Positions 43,996 to 57,024 of a DNA stretch of 64,000 nucleotides are shown piece by piece. The first letter of the stretch is position 1. The number at the start of each line of letters is the position of its first letter. The position numbers were made by a program, and so were the translations under genes. The notes below the pieces were generated by a model. It worked only from the letters and a program-made list of their open reading frames with translations. It did not search any database and was not told the DNA's origin. The stretch comes from Apostichopus japonicus (taxonomy: Eukaryota > Echinodermata > Holothuroidea > Aspidochirotida > Stichopodidae): contig NC_092572.1 of NCBI RefSeq assembly GCF_037975245.1, positions 24,525,989-24,589,988 on the forward strand, in the 5' to 3' direction.

Positions 43996-44136
43996 ATGTT
44001 TCTTCGAGATGTTGAACTGCAGTTGTTAAGCGCTGTCAGCTCCACTCGTCTACAATAACGATAGTATTTGATTTTCTTTTAAACCTTTTCTCGTCACCTT
44101 GTTTGTGTTAAACACATCTGTCATCGTCACAATCCG

Positions 44137-44304
44137 TCAGGAAAGTTTAAGGAACCTGTCAAGCTCTCCATCTCGAAACAATCTCATCTTCGGCAATCTC
44201 GAGAGAAGAAGTTCTTGCTCTCGCCTCCGTCCGGGATGATTATAAGTTCGCATCAAGGAATGAAGCGCTTGGTACAACGACCGCTTGATTTCAACGAGAG
44301 GCAT
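44137..44304 (-). CDS. Unrecognised 55-codon open frame in a GC-richer island
   Basis: The minus strand from ATG (44304-44302) to TGA (44139-44137) encodes a basic, leucine-rich peptide with several Arg-rich turns and no obvious membrane segment or signal. The island has near-balanced base composition in strongly AT-rich surroundings, which is why I list it. I do not recognise the protein; another frame on the plus strand is also open here. It may be an exon of an unrelated gene, a repeat fragment or chance. Confidence 0.15.
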   Translation of the reverse strand: MPLVEIKRSLYQALHSLMRTYNHPGRRREQELLLSRLPKMRLFRDGELDRFLKLS

Positions 44305-44399
44305 TGTTGATGGGTTTTAAAGAGAACGTATACTTCGAAAATATTCTTAATCATATACGTTTGAAAAGCAGTATTTTTTTTCTTCATGGATTGTAACTT

Positions 44400-44700
44400 A
44401 ACTTAGTACCTTTTATTCAGGTGTAAAAACCAGGAGAGGGGGGGGGGCGGGCGGGGGAGGAGGGAAGAGGGGTGTACACCTCCTTTCAACCTCACACCAA
44501 AAAAAAAAGCAAAAGTATTTATAAGCACAACTTTGCCTTTAGACCAACTATAGACCTTAGTGTTATTCTAAATTATCCCTCATGGAATGCACGATTATCA
44601 TTTTGTTTACCGGGACGGGGGGTGGGGGTGGGGTGGCGGGGGGGGGGGTGGGGAGGGCCCTCCCCCTACATTGAGACGACTCCAGGGCCCACACCACCTC
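44400..44700. other. G-rich block with quadruplex-forming potential
   Basis: Two G-rich segments, about 44433-44472 and 44617-44658, contain many G3+ runs (GGGGTGGGGGTGGGG-type). The second is followed at once by GGGCCCTCCCCC. No gene is seen. Confidence 0.6.
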
Positions 44701-44929
44701 CTTTGTTTGTAAACTCGTGGATCTAACCTGGTCTGGAAGTCATGTGATAGTTTACGCATTACATCTAAGAGATCCATTCAGTTTGCATCATTTGCAAGAC
44801 CTTCAAGGAGACACATGTCCAACCTTTATCATTGAAGTGATGGAGATAAATTGAAATGAACAATGCTCCGAAGAAGCGAAGGCAAAATTATATTCCAAAT
44901 AGGGGATATCACAGTGTTAATGTTCCTTC

Positions 44930-45300
44930 ACAGAGACTTGAACAAGTCTAAAGTATTATAAGAGAGAGTGGTGGCCAATTGGCTAATGCGTCGGACTCGT
45001 GGTCCAAGGATTACTGGTTCGATTCCTGCCTAGTTCATTACGTTGTGTCCTTGGGCAAGGTTCTTTATCTCAAGTGCCTCTCTCCACCCAGGGGTTAAAT
45101 GGGTACCTGTGAGGTTACTTGTCATTGAGCGCAGTATATAACTGCAGCCGACTGGAGGGATTGTCTCTGGGACGGGTTATAATTGACCAGGGGTAATGTA
45201 ACGTCTGTAAAGCGCTTTGAAACCTATCGCTGATGTAAAGCGTTATATAAATCGAATATTATTATTACTTTTATGAATATGACATCATCTGTAGACGGGT
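44930..45300 (-). mobile_element. Family B copy split by a SINE
   Basis: On the left, GAGACTTGAACAAGTCTAAA (44936-44952) and, on the right, ATGACATCATC (45279-45290) are the two halves of the family B core. They are adjacent at 40.03 kb but about 320 bases apart here. The SINE at 44964-45267 fills the gap. Sequence left of 44936 (TGTTCCTTC region) also matches, inverted, the block after the core at 62.4 kb. Confidence 0.66.
44964..45267 (+). mobile_element. tRNA-derived SINE
   Basis: The head is tRNA-like with pol III promoter boxes: box A TGGCCAATTGG at 44972-44982 and box B GGTTCGATTCC at 45016-45026. A central conserved part follows (TGTCCTTGGGCAAGG, CTCCACCCAGGGGT, AAATGGGTACCTG), a type shared by SINEs of many marine animals and resembling the conserved Nin-DC-like domain. 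The tail has TGTAAAGCGCTTTGAAA, then GTAAAGCGTTATATAAAT and a short ATT repeat, as in LINE-mobilised SINEs. Length is about 300 bp, apparently full length. I could not define the target duplication. Confidence 0.88.
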
Positions 45301-47080
45301 GTTTGTAGTTAAAAGGATGGTTCAGATGGAACATTAATTTTTATATTTGCAGAGTATTGAAAAATCCAACTGCTATTAGTATTGGTTGTATTTCTATGAC
45401 ACATTAATTGCATGATAAATGACCCTTTAATAAATCGAGGTTCATCAATACAAGTGACTGAACAACGCAGTCTAATAGACAATGTGTTCCTCAGATACAA
45501 CACAAAACTCGATTGGAAAACATACTATAGTTTTATGGCCTCAAATGAATTGTTAACAATGTAGAACAACTGTGTCAAGGACAAACAATATTGAATGTCA
45601 CTCAAACATGTTCTCTGTTGTTAATATGATGATAGAATTTGGTTTTGTTGAGTTATTAAAAATTTAAGAAACAATGGATTCACATTAAAAACTTAAGCCT
45701 GTGGTGAGGAGCCCGTACGTCAGCATCGATTTAACCTTAAAGGAGCATTCGAGACATTTTTAGCAAAATTTTAAAGGTGAATAAATTGCACACGAGAACA
45801 ACTGTGGAAACATAACCAGCACTGTAGCTTGGACTATAACGTATAAACTAATACTAAAGTTATGCCTACATCCATTCTTTGACGGTTTACTGTAAATTAC
45901 ATTACAATGTTTGAGTGTATAAAATTGTGCAAACGCTTAATCTACAATCCGCATGTTCGTAGGACAATTTTATCTTTATAGTCACCTTGAAAATATGAAA
46001 CGAAGATAAAAGTGAAAATTAAACGGATTCGGCTTTCTAGTGTAACTAAGACCTCGCAGAAAATGCAAAATGGAGGCCCCCCTGGCACAACTTAAAAATG
46101 GAAAAAAATATATCTCAAACGGATCAAGATTTTTCCTTAGTTATTTGGTTGAGCTGTTCATGGACAAGTTGTCAAACGTATAAGTTTAAAGTAGACGGTT
46201 GGGCTTGCTTCGCCTTGAATCTGGAGATCTGTTGCTAGTTTGATCTATAGTAAAATATATAAATAAATAATATATTCCACTAAAAATCCTTATATTAAAA
46301 ATGTAATACCCGATGACTTCATGTATTCTAGGGATTTCGTAAACTAAGAGTAATATCATTTGTTTATATGTACCGGTACATTGTATTTAATTAACTACCA
46401 AGTAAGACATATCTACGCCGTACCGGAAATGACGTCACATGCTGTCCTGTACTATGTGTAAAAGAAAAGTCGAGACAGCGGCTAGTTCAACCTAAGTATA
46501 TTTTGTTGTTGTAATAATTCCGCATTACATATATAAACATCGCATATAGTTACCGTTTAACGTATAGGACAGTATACACCGTTCCGAAGCTGACGTCACA
46601 TGCAACTGTACCAAATATGGTAAGCACGGTAACGTCATTATTCACATCATTAGGCAGTTAGTATCAATTAAGGTCGTGTTACTTCTTGTTGGCTAATAAA
46701 ATATCGTTGAAACGAATGCGTTTAAGCCTAGCACTCATGACATATTACTGACACACTGGTACTTATTATAGGTTATACCATGTAACGTACGCGTGTTACT
46801 GTTGTAGTAACCGTATCGTTGTATAACGTCACTTCCGGATAATTAATATGACAGCTTATCGCAGTAAACCCTTACAAGACCTTATTTAGGACATTATAAT
46901 CGTAGACAGCGCATTTATGCGCGCCAACTGTACCGGGATTACTCCGTGTGTAATTCTGGCCATATCTCGTTGGCTGCTTTGAACTGACAGCTAAAAAACT
47001 GCCGGTGAGGGGGTGTGATCCCTGAGGAATTCCAGGCGGTTACTCGTATTCTCAGATTCAAAATAGAATTAGGAGAGAAA
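45301..47080. other. Non-coding stretch with a small CRE-context repeat
   Basis: No exon seen. TACGCCGTACCGGAAATGAC at about 46414 and ACACCGTTCCGAAGCTGACG at about 46576 both continue GTCACATGC, giving a direct repeat about 161 bases apart. ACGTCACTTCCGGAT near 46827 is an inverted relative. TTAAAGGAGCATTC near 45736 resembles the ends of small TIR elements elsewhere in the window. Confidence 0.5.
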
Positions 47081-47376
47081 CAAGGAAAATCGCTAAATGA
47101 GAACGCGTTAAATACAATTGCGTCGAGTCACGTTGAATTCCCATAGGTAGGAAGTCCCTAATTATTACAGAAAAGACTACAACAGCCATCTTTCAAAACT
47201 GATAATCTTTCCCTTCTTTATTTCTTTGTCTTTGATGGATATAGTATAGAGAAAAGTACTGGTTTTCGAAGGCATGACAGGACACAGAAATAAATCTAGA
47301 TTACGGGCTTCCTGTTCCGATAACTTCCATTGTGTTTTTCTGTTGTATTATCTTAATTTTGATTAAACAGAAAATT
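47081..47376 (+). repeat. Repeat family D, left inverted copy
   Basis: About 296 bases from CAAGGAAAATCGCTAAATGA to GATTAAACAGAAAATT match the reverse complement of 52666-52964 with about 20 differences (roughly 93% identity by eye). Similarity stops sharply at both edges. No coding frame is seen. It could be a solo LTR, a MITE-like unit or one arm of a larger element. Confidence 0.9.
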
Positions 47377-47388
47377 TGTTGATATATA

Positions 47389-47411
47389 TTTATATATATA
47401 TATATATAAAA

Positions 47412-47492
<81 letters not shown>
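47389..47492. repeat. Interrupted (TA)n microsatellite
   Basis: About 100 bases of TA with a few substitutions, directly inside the left family D copy. Confidence 0.93.
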
Positions 47493-47494
<2 letters not shown>

Positions 47495-48157
47495 CGTCTG
47501 GCGGATAAACAGTGGGCGTATATATGAAACACCTGCATTATGTATGCGCATCAATTTTGGAAGAAAAAAAAAGTTGAAAAGCAAAATAAAATGGTTTAGC
47601 TAGTTTGTTGAGGAACTGCATGTTCAATAAAAAGTTATGAATTCTTCGAATAATTGCAACACCTATTGAACTTATCAATAATTACATAAAATATATATCA
47701 TATGAATAATGAGAAACTGTTTTTAAGAATGAGTCAACAAATACCAGAGAGACAAAATATGTGCAAGCCATTATACAGAGTGAATTTTTATTGCGTCCGT
47801 ATTTTCTCTTTAGGAAAAAGAAAAAGAAAACAGGGAAAAAAAGTAAAAGAAATACACAGAAAAAAAAACGAACAAGTCAAGTAAAACAAAGGGTAAGAAG
47901 AGTTCATCGGAAAGAGACGGATTTATCTGGAATGCGAAAGTACCTTTTGTTAATTACTCTACGCCACCAGGGTCACATTTTGTGATTTAAGGCAGGCCTG
48001 GCGTATACGGTTTGGGTAATGACTAAGTTAAGGTCAGAACGCGCCGTAATAGCTGCAAATTCTAAGTCAAATTTGCCATAAATCTTACAAACTGAACCCG
48101 TAAAACTGGCTCAGTTATAATAGGTAGCGACTGGTAAAGTCATTGATATGTACTTCA

Positions 48158-48323
<166 letters not shown>

Positions 48324-49570
48324 GGTATGCACACACACAGACGCAGATAACAAGGGTTATTCTACTATATTGCTGCCTATATTGTGTTTGAAGCTAAGAT
48401 TGTATTTCAGTAGGGAGAATAAGCATTCCCGGTAGTGTGTACAGTATACTATATTAAATATCTTGTTTTCAAAGAAGTTCAGGGAAGTGTGTAAAGAATA
48501 CGGTATATTATGAATTTATTTCATAGCAATCGTTTTTCAAGACATCTACTGAAAAATTAAGTCTTGTTCCTATAGACATGTAAACCAATATTATTGTATT
48601 ACTTTTGATGATTATCCATGATATGGATGCTTTCACGCAAGGTGATTTCCAAATAAATCAAATGCGCGCAAAGATTGTGTTTATAGAGAGGCGCAATAAT
48701 GTTTCACGTATCCCTAGATGAAAAAAAAAGGGAACACGAATCCAAGCAGTTAAACGCAAACCGAACCAATCAACGCAAAACAAGAAATGTTAAACTAAAA
48801 CTAAAAAAATCAAAAACAAACAGAGGTAACACAAATTCGAACCCCCCTTTTTGAAGCTAATGAGGTGGTAACAGAATTAGTGACGTCACAATCTAATTCG
48901 ATTGTCGAACCCTACTCAAATGTGAGCCTAAGATGCTTTTATATAGAAATATATCAATTTCTCTAACTAAAGAAAATTATCTCTGTAGGTTATGTCCAAA
49001 TCTCTGAAAATGATCTTCTATAATACGATTATTTTCTTCTTTCATTATTTTGTTTGAGGGGCTATAAATGTATGAAAGGGCTTCTCCTCCTGTTAATTTG
49101 CTCCAACCATTCAATATAACTTCAAAGCCGACGTTATAAGCTGTACAAAAGAAAGTCGAATCCATACCACCACCTCATGCTAACATTCATCCGATGGTTT
49201 AATTGGTTTTTAACACGGTGCTCAACGAGGCAGGCTAACTTAATCAAATTCACACCAATACGTAGCAAATGGTGGACGGATCACGCGAAAAGAAAAATGG
49301 CTTTTCGAACATGGGCGTGTGAGTCTGAATTTCGTAGTTGAATGAAGCTATAATTCAAATTCCATTTACTTTTAACATACATGACCAGGTCGACTGTCCT
49401 AGAGATATGAGTCAAAGAAAATAGTCTTAACGTATCTGGCAAAAATTTATGATGATAGAAAAAAACGAGAAAAATATTTCCCAAACAAATAGTGTGAAAT
49501 AATAACAGTGAAATGAAAATAATAATAACAACAAACATAAAATGATAATGATAATAGTAATATAATAATA

Positions 49571-49790
<220 letters not shown>

Positions 49791-50605
49791 GATAAGGTGG
49801 TGATGGGGTGCCAGCCAGAAACCATATTATGGTGTATACATTTTCATCTACTACTATCACACTGTGTTGTCACAGTAACACAACCAACTCAACAATATAG
49901 GGGAAGGGATTTGAAAAAAAAAAAAAACACAGGTTAGGTGTTTTCTCAAAGAAAGGTTTAGTTTGGTGATCAATTTTGACAAACTTATCAAGTATTACTA
50001 AAAAAAGATAAAAGGTTGAAAATTATAATAATAATATCCTTCTCAAGACTGTTCTATACAAATGGAACTAATTACTTTTATTCTATTTTATGTGATGCTA
50101 TAGTTTATTTTTTACAACTTACTTATTTGATTTATGAATGAAATGATTTTCTCGCTATTATCTTAAACGTTCTCTCCCAGTATTCAGCGTTAGCATTAAT
50201 CACAATGTAAATACCTAATTGGAAACTTCATTATTTTGAGACTTTCTGTCATTATTTTGATATTAGTCAAGCATTTTACTTTCTTTGCTATAGAATTTTA
50301 ACATCGAATATCAAACATATTCAATCAGTTCCCAAACCTTTGTATTGAAATAATATCATGCACTGACTGACTGACTGAAAATGATAAAGATATTTTGAAA
50401 CAACAAAACTATTTCACTAATGAAACAGGCAACGGAATCTAATCACAGTCATCTGTTTGTATATTAATTATCTTATTCCCTCTAATTAATTACTCTGACT
50501 AATTAATCTCATTATTTTGATAATTAATGTTTTGTTTTGCTTTGAATAGATTTCGACATATAGTTGATCGTTTTTCTAAAAGCAAAAACGTTTGAATGCT
50601 AACGA

Positions 50606-51174
50606 GAGCATAGCATATAATATAATAGCATAGCATAGCATAAAAACGACAGCATAGCATATAATATAATAGCATAGCATAGCATAAAAACGACAGCATA
50701 GCATATAATATAATAGCATAGCATAGCATAAAACGACAGCATAGCATATAATATAATAGCATAGCATAGCATAAAAACGACAGCATAGCATATAATATAA
50801 TAGCATAGCATAGCATAAAACGACAGCATAGCATATAATATAATAGCATAGCATAGCATAAAAACGAGAGCATAGCATATAATATAATAGCATAGCATAG
50901 CATAGCATAAAACGACAGCATAGCATATAATATAATAGCATAGCATAAAAACGACAGCATAGCATATAATATAATAGCATAGCATAGTATAAAAACGACA
51001 GCATAGCATATAATATAATAGCATAGCATAGCATAAAACGACAGCATAGCATATAATATAATAGCATAGCATAAAACGACAGCATAGCATATAATATAAT
51101 AGCATAGCATAAAAACGACAGCATAGCATATAATATAATAGCATAGCATAGCATAAAAACGACAGCATAGCATA
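50606..51174. repeat. 44-bp satellite, 13-14 copies
   Basis: The unit is CGACAGCATAGCATATAATA, TAAT, then two to four AGCAT and four or five A. Units differ mostly in the number of AGCAT and of A, so lengths vary from about 38 to 49, while point changes are rare (CGAG for CGAC in two places, one TAGTAT). This indicates recent slippage and homogenisation. All three minus-strand frames are open throughout because the unit has no minus-strand stop in any phase. Confidence 0.97.
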
Positions 51175-52665
51175 TATAATTGAGCTCCATACAGCTATCC
51201 TAGGAAGAGAACGTAAGAGAGAGAGAGAGAGAGAGAGGCAGAGAAAAATATGATTTATTTTGGGTTCTTGACAAAAATGAAATAACTAAAGTTGATACAT
51301 CGGTTAAAAGATGTTTCCTCCAACCAAGGGAATAAGTTTTTGTGGGGAGGAGTGGTGGGAGGGGCGGAGACAAGGAGGATAACAAACTCTCTTTTCCTCC
51401 CTTTTTCGAACAGTCGTCCAAGTCAACAGACCTTGCCGAGAATTTTACTATAACAAGCCTCAGTCCCAACGAAAGATGTGTATCATAATCCTTTCTGAAT
51501 TGAGAACGGAGCGAGATATGCCATTCAACATTTCAATCTCGTAAAACGGGCTTTTCCCTGCGTGCGTGGTATCTTAAAGCACAGCGTGAGTTCTGTTTAA
51601 AAATTGATGGCAGATGCCGTCCCATCCTCAAGGAAACCTGATTTATGGCATGTTGTCTTTTTATGTTAAAAATTTGAGACGCATCGTAAATCAGATCAGA
51701 CGCGAGATATGAAACGCATATATTTTTCTCATTCTCCTCTGTCGTTTTCTTTTCACATTGTAAGATATGAAAATAGGAAAAGATATGAAAAACAAAAATG
51801 GAAACTGGAAACAGGGAACTATTTTAAGGCGCTTCGTTATAATTAGTATTTTAAGTCTCTATGTTATGATAACAGATTTGTAACTTAGTCATATAAATAT
51901 GAGATAACGTTTTTCACATGTGTGGGGGGTTAGAGGTAGACTGCGTGGCGAGTGCTTGTTTTTCTCTCCATAATCAGTTTCTACACTATAGAGTTTTATG
52001 TATAATTTTTCCTGCCACGTCTGATGAGTCATAAATAGTTTGGGAATAAATATAATTTATTTGCGTGTGATACATATATAGTTTAATATCGGTAAGGTTA
52101 GAAACCGTATATTATAATGTGTGAGATGTGGCACAACAGAAAAGGGGTTTTATGTTTGAGATCAGGGAATTCCAGTTGTAACTGGGTATTAGGTATTCCA
52201 TATAGGGTTTATACAGCAATGGTTTAGCTAAACGCGGTTGCCTTCTTCATATATCGACCATTGTCGAAAAGTAAACTTTACGGTGCTGGTGACAATATTT
52301 GCGGATACTTTATGTTGCCTCCAAAATTCTTAGATTGTTTGTCTGTTATGTTGATAAGAGTTTATATTATGTTTGCAAACAAACAGCGTTCAATAAATAC
52401 AACAACGAATGCTCGAAGTTTGTAAGACTAGATAAATGGAGAGTCCATCACTCCAAGAACCTCTGTCATTAGTGCCGTGTGTCAATCTTTTGAGGTTCGT
52501 TCAAAGTACTGATACTTAACAACGAATACAATCTAAGGTGTACCGTAACGGTCACTCGGCTTCAAGACAATGCAGGGTGTAGTATAGATATCAGTGTGTG
52601 TGTATGTGTGTTTGTGTGTGTGTGCGGTCAACTTGTTAAAAATGACACCGCCCTCCCCCTCAAAT
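51175..52665. other. Non-coding stretch inside the inverted repeat pair
   Basis: Begins with a short GA tract (51214-51236) and ends with a GT-rich tract (about 52591-52624). Nothing else is recognised. Confidence 0.5.
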
Positions 52666-52964
52666 AATTTTCTGTTTAATCAAAATTAAGATAATACAAC
52701 AGAAAAACACATCGGAAGTTATCGGGAACAGGAAACCCGTAATGTAGATTTATATATGTGTCCAGTCATCCCTTCGAAAACCAGTACTTTTCGCTATATT
52801 ATAAATCCAGCAGAGACAAAAAAAAAAACAAGGGAAAGATGATCAGTTTTGAAAGATGGCTGTTGTAGTCTTTTCGGTAATAATTAGGGACTTCCTACCT
52901 ATGGGAATTCAACGTGACTCGACGCAATTGTATTTAACGCGTTCTCATTTAGCGATTTTCCTTG
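52666..52964 (-). repeat. Repeat family D, right inverted copy
   Basis: Reverse-complement partner of 47081-47376. The outer edges of both copies read CAAGGAAAATCGC inward and the inner edges are AATTTTCTGTTTAATC. The pair encloses about 5.3 kb. Confidence 0.9.
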
Positions 52965-54615
52965 ATTCTTTTCGTATATATATATACACCACTTTTTGTA
53001 CTCTTGGTACCCCCCCCCCCATGCCGTAACACTCTTCCTTATAACAAGATGGCAACTATTCGCATGCAATGCCAGTATTTATGTCGTGCAACAACGTTTG
53101 CTCTGAAACAGCTATAGACGTAGATTTCATTCAAAGTATATTTCCTTACAACCATTCATTACGTTTTCTCAAAACAAACACACACACACATACATACATA
53201 CACACACGCATACAACACGTGACTTTCATACTGAATAAAACACTTGTGTTTGATTTTATTCCATTATAACAAAAAATTTCTCGATTAGTGTCCAGTTGTA
53301 TAATTGCTGAGTTAATTCCAAGCGATAAAATGTTCCTCCACACAGGATTGAGTTGTGGGCTAAATCCTCACATTGTTGAGAACTATAACATAAAGTGTTA
53401 TATTTTCCCGGTGGTCTCATTGATCCAAAAGTTATTCGTTGTATTTTTCAAAAGAATGTATCAATATGATATGCAAATTACGATATGCAAATTCTCACAT
53501 GAATAATAAATAAATGCATATTAGGGAAAAGTATTACTTGAATCTTTTGTATGAAGCAACATAAACACATAAACATACAACCACACAAATAAATAAAGAT
53601 GATCTCATTTTTGTGGGGGGGGGGGGGGGAGAGAAACTTTAATCGTTCTGTGAAAAAAAAAAAAACACATCTGTTAATTTTAAATGTGCTTTCGCTTAAC
53701 AAAAAGAGAGCAAAAATGCAGACGAAGAAGAATATAAAAGTAAAAGGAAAAAAAAAAGACCTTTAATATACCTCAGTGTTCGAATGCTCTCGTGTTGTTA
53801 ATAATGTTCTCTCATGCGAGAAATTAACTACCGTTGCTAGTAGTGTGATACAGCACACTAAAAATGGATTTTTGAGGCTACCGTATAACCCAAAATTGAG
53901 AAACTTGGGTTTAATTTTGGGCGCAGCACTCAAAATATTAAACTGTGCGACAGAATCCGTTCGCGCACTCAATCTCAGACACATAGCAATAAATAAAACT
54001 CGATTGGAATGAGAGATAAAGTCCACGTCAGACCAAGAGATTGAGCTCAGAAATTCTAGAGAAAGAGAAAAGAGAAGGGGAAAAAAAGAGGATGGAGCAG
54101 AAGAAGAAGAAGAAGAAGAATTAGAAATATGAAGGAAAGGCTATAGTAGATCTGCAGGCAATTTCTACCTTGTTTTGGATTCAAGTTAAAAAAAAAAAAA
54201 ATCTGTCATTTCGAGAGTGGGTATTTGGCTTTACATACCTTTTGAAGGGTTTGCCAATATCGGTCAGCTATTTTTTTTGTCGAGTGGGTTAGACATCTTA
54301 CATGTAAATTCGATTAACTGTTGAAACATTTTGTTTATGGCCTCTGGCGGAGCAAAAAAAAAAAAGGGGGAAAAAACGAAGATAATTTGTAAAGTTGGAC
54401 GTAGACATGTATCACCCTAAAGAATATCAAAAATAAATAAAGAATATCAAATATTACAAATAGACAGGGAGGGTTGGTTTACTCTGGATGGGGTTCACTT
54501 TTGATGATCAACGCATAATGATGACATGTTGTCATATAAATAATGAAATAAACAAGTAAACAAACAAATAAACAATTATATCTATATATATATACATACA
54601 TATATATATACATAT

Positions 54616-54660
<45 letters not shown>

Positions 54661-56039
54661 AGCCGGCTTTTCAACCTGACTATAGTGATTATAAATATAT
54701 ATATATATATATATATATAAATATATATATATTTATACACAGGCACATATTTATATACATAGAATGGTAAATGGTAGTGACCGATAATGAATAATTACCA
54801 ACCTAATTATGAATATTTGTCATGTTTCGCCGCACACATATACCTATAATTATTACATTAATCACTTTGTCAGATTGCAAAGCCGGCTGTTTATACATTC
54901 AATCGCACATTATATACGGCGCGCAATGCCAAATCCGAAACAACTATTCATAATATAACATAGATAGTAAAAACATAAATATATTATATCCTTTCTATCT
55001 TTTTCTTGTTGTTGTTAAAAAGAAAGAACAATTTCAAGGTCAACTTTGGAAATAAGGAAAAAAATAAAATAAAATATGGATCCGTTATGATAGGCAACAA
55101 AATTGAAGGAAATACAATGAGAAAAAAAAGAGAAAAATAACAGTCGACAATTCTTCAACTAATTAAGATAATTTTTGTTGTTGTTAATAACGGAAACAAA
55201 TTCGTAGACAGCATACATAGAAGCTGAGTACGGCGTCTATTGATGAATTGTGATTCGTGGTCTAAATATCTATTATAATTAAGACAAATATTTGTACATA
55301 TATATACATACATATAAATATATATATATCCTTAAACTGATGCAGAGATCTTTTTTTTTGGGGGGGGGGGGCTGCAGATTAATTATGAGTAAAATGTACA
55401 TAAAAGAACCCATTCTTCGTGATCGCCTGATTTGTGCAAACCAGTATTAGGAGTAATAAAGCAAAAGGGTGAAATTTATTCTCTGTGGATTTATTGAGAA
55501 GAGAAAAACAAAGTCAGCGGAATTTTAAAGAGATATATGTCTTTGTAGATATCAATATTAGAGTGTATGTAGTTGATTATTACGCAGATAAATGGAACTT
55601 TCCAGTATAAGAATAAAGTGCGATTGTTTTGTTTTTGTTGTTGAGGTTTTTTGTAATGTTTTCATTGTAAGATATTCATAGATTAAGTTCATCAACTTGA
55701 AAACTACAGAAAGGTATTGTAAAAAAAATAAACGTTCGATTTGATTATATTAATATTGATTATAAGAAAATATATTTATTTACAAACGTCGTCTGTAAAC
55801 TCTATATGTTGGGTGGGTGTGGAGCGCTTTTTGGGTCTTGAATATCGGTTAAAATGACCAATATGTTGACCTACACTTCCAAGAAAATGGCCTACTTCTT
55901 GGTTTGAACTTAAGGAAGAAAAAAAGTGAACACTTAGTTGGTTTAATACTTAACTAAATTGACCAAGAGATGAATAAGTACAAACGACTGGGGTAAAGTC
56001 TACTAGATTGCAATCTTGATAGTTTACATGGAAACAAAT
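52965..56039. other. Non-coding stretch, no gene recognised
   Basis: Contains C, G and A homopolymers (C 53011-53020; G run near 53617-53630; G run near 55362-55371) and TA tracts near 54585-54735. A hairpin CCCAAAATT...AATTTTGGG lies at about 53889-53922. CAGCCGGCTTT (54660) has its exact inverse at about 54889. The open frames on both strands at 53763-54026 show no family resemblance. Confidence 0.5.
54585..54735. repeat. Cluster of TA/CATA microsatellites
   Basis: TATATACATACATATATATA-like sequence, a short CA run, then two TA tracts separated by about 40 bases of unique sequence. Confidence 0.9.
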
Positions 56040-56480
56040 TACATTCAATGTTTTCTTTTTTTTTTAAATGTGAACTTGATGGACAGTAAAATTGATAAAT
56101 AGCTAACTGAATAGGCAAAACGACTGCAGTCGAGACTACTTGGATGTACAGATTTACGTCACGCGTGAAAAGGAAACGAAGAAAAAACAGTTACATGCTT
56201 GGTTTAAAAATCCAAATATGGACATGATGAACAATTAAAATGATGAAGAGCCGAAAAGTCAAAACGACTGCAATAGAGACTAGTATAGGATGTACAGGTT
56301 TGCCAGTTTAGATTTACGTCATTTTATGAAGAAATGAATCTATGCAGAGTGATACTTGATTTCTTTTTCAAATATGAACATGATAAACAATTTACATGCA
56401 GTAAATCTGAAAACGCCAAAACGACTGCAGCAGAGCCTATATGGATGTGCTCTTTGCCAGTAAACTTTGACTTAAAAACA
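56040..56480. repeat. Three degenerate tandem units of about 150 bp
   Basis: CAAAACGACTGCA occurs at 56115, 56260 and 56417. Each is followed by AGAGACTA/AGAGCCTA-like sequence, TGGATGT or GGATGT, and, in the first two, GATTTACGTCA. Each is preceded by AANTGAACTTGATGGACA/AATATGAACATGATAAACA. Periods are 145 and 157 bases. No coding frame spans the units. Confidence 0.75.
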
Positions 56481-57024
56481 TACACTGCCTATACCAGGAT
56501 GTCTGTGTTTAAAATATGATTATGATAGAAATTTAAAAAATGAAGCAATTTGTGATTCGTTTTCGATTCTGAAACATTTTAGCTCATACCAGTATGAATC
56601 ACATGCAAACAGAAAACAACTGAAAGATCATTGATTCAAAAGTAATTCATAAAGTATATTGTCATGCTTTGAATAAAATATTGATTATATTGACTAATGA
56701 TTATATAATATTAGTATGGGATGTTATTGTAATTACCGAAAAGCGCAGCAATGATTATCACAAACAGACACAACAACAAACAAAGCCCCCCCCCCCAAAA
56801 AAAAAATATATATATATATATTTTTTATGATATCTTGGCAACATGATATACAAACTATACAGAGGCTAGTTCACAGATTTTGGTCAAACCAACCTAAGCA
56901 AATCAAAACGGAGAGTTGACGCAAAGATCCTAAAAACAAAATTTTCCCCGAATAAAATTCACTGTATATATAACAATTGTATCATTTCTAAAATTGACAA
57001 GTTGTATTGTACTCCGTTAGTGAA

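Noticed and set aside
43494-44045. 173-codon plus-strand and 147-codon minus-strand frames
   Set aside because: Both are translations of the GTGTGGTACA minisatellite and adjacent TA tract, with repetitive composition.
50499-51190. Three overlapping minus-strand frames of 189-224 codons
   Set aside because: They are the 44-bp satellite read in three phases; the unit has no stop in any frame.
54659-54900. MITE bounded by CAGCCGGCTTT inverted ends
   Set aside because: Only 11 bases match and no target duplication abuts them; the interior is microsatellite. Not enough to call an element.
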